This document shows positions 5,491-5,567 of a stretch of DNA of 5,567 nt, one piece after another; position 1 is the stretch's first letter, and each line of letters begins with the position of its first letter. Under the pieces are notes generated by a model. That model saw nothing but the letters and a program-made list of their open reading frames with translations. It did no database searches and was not told where the DNA came from. The position numbers and the translations under genes were made by a program. Origin of the DNA: Rhodospirillales bacterium (GTDB taxonomy: Bacteria > Pseudomonadota > Alphaproteobacteria > Rhodospirillales > Casp-alpha2); assembly GCA_021775275.1 (NCBI GenBank), contig JAJFIE010000338.1, positions 1 through 5,567 on the forward strand, written 5' to 3'.

Positions 5491-5567
5491 TCAGGAAAAC
5501 CGTCGGTCGGGATACAGCATTTCCGGGTCTTCAGTTTCAACGATCTGCCGCGCAATGTGATAGCTGA
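5491..5567 (-). CDS. C-terminal end of an unidentified protein (partial)
   Basis: On the - strand a frame is open from the window edge to a TGA at 5491-5493. It encodes 24 residues ending in DPEMLYPDRRFS. The composition (ARQIVETEDPE followed by the Tyr-Pro-Asp-Arg-Arg tail) looks like a natural protein terminus rather than random sequence. I do not recognise the family. It lies 86 bases upstream of the small cNMP-domain gene in the same orientation. An alternative - strand frame runs open from the edge past this point, but its residues look less protein-like and it would run into the next gene. Confidence 0.5.
   Translation of the reverse strand, partial: SYHIARQIVETEDPEMLYPDRRFS

Overview
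The window looks like ordinary chromosome from an alphaproteobacterium. Base composition is moderately GC-rich. The best clues are the gene families: a TPR protein fused to a GT9-like glycosyltransferase domain, a protein with long W-A-x-x-x-N type TPR repeats, and several stand-alone cyclic-nucleotide-binding domains. These suggest a Rhodospirillales-like lineage, but that is an impression from memory of these families, not a database result. There are no RNA genes, insertion sequences, CRISPR arrays or signs of recent transfer.

Layout. On the + strand, positions 1-75 hold the last 24 codons of an unidentified gene. They are followed by a complete ten-helix EamA/DMT-family permease (153-1076). 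Everything else is on the - strand, and the two gene sets converge with only 19 bases between stop codons near 1077-1095. Read in the direction of transcription, the - strand set is: the tail of an unidentified gene (5567-5491); a small cNMP-binding-domain protein without a DNA-binding domain (5404-4967); a short ArsC-family reductase (4937-4596); a TPR-glycosyltransferase-like protein (4489-3053); and a 607-residue protein with an N-terminal cNMP-binding domain, a middle alpha/beta region and C-terminal TPR-like repeats (2919-1096). No stretch over 300 bases lacks a gene.

How the genes relate. The cNMP gene and arsC are 29 bases apart and are probably co-transcribed. The next two - strand gaps (106 and 133 bases) are long enough for their own promoters, and each holds a repeat that could be a regulatory site. 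Two of the four complete - strand genes carry cNMP-binding domains with no HTH. One keeps the glutamate and arginine of the phosphate-binding cassette; the other has serine in place of the arginine. A 9-base word, CAAATCGAC on the - strand, occurs upstream of both. A shared signalling role is possible but unproven. The most distinctive object is the 607-residue cNMP-alpha/beta-TPR fusion. I see no convincing evidence of an exotic multi-gene system.
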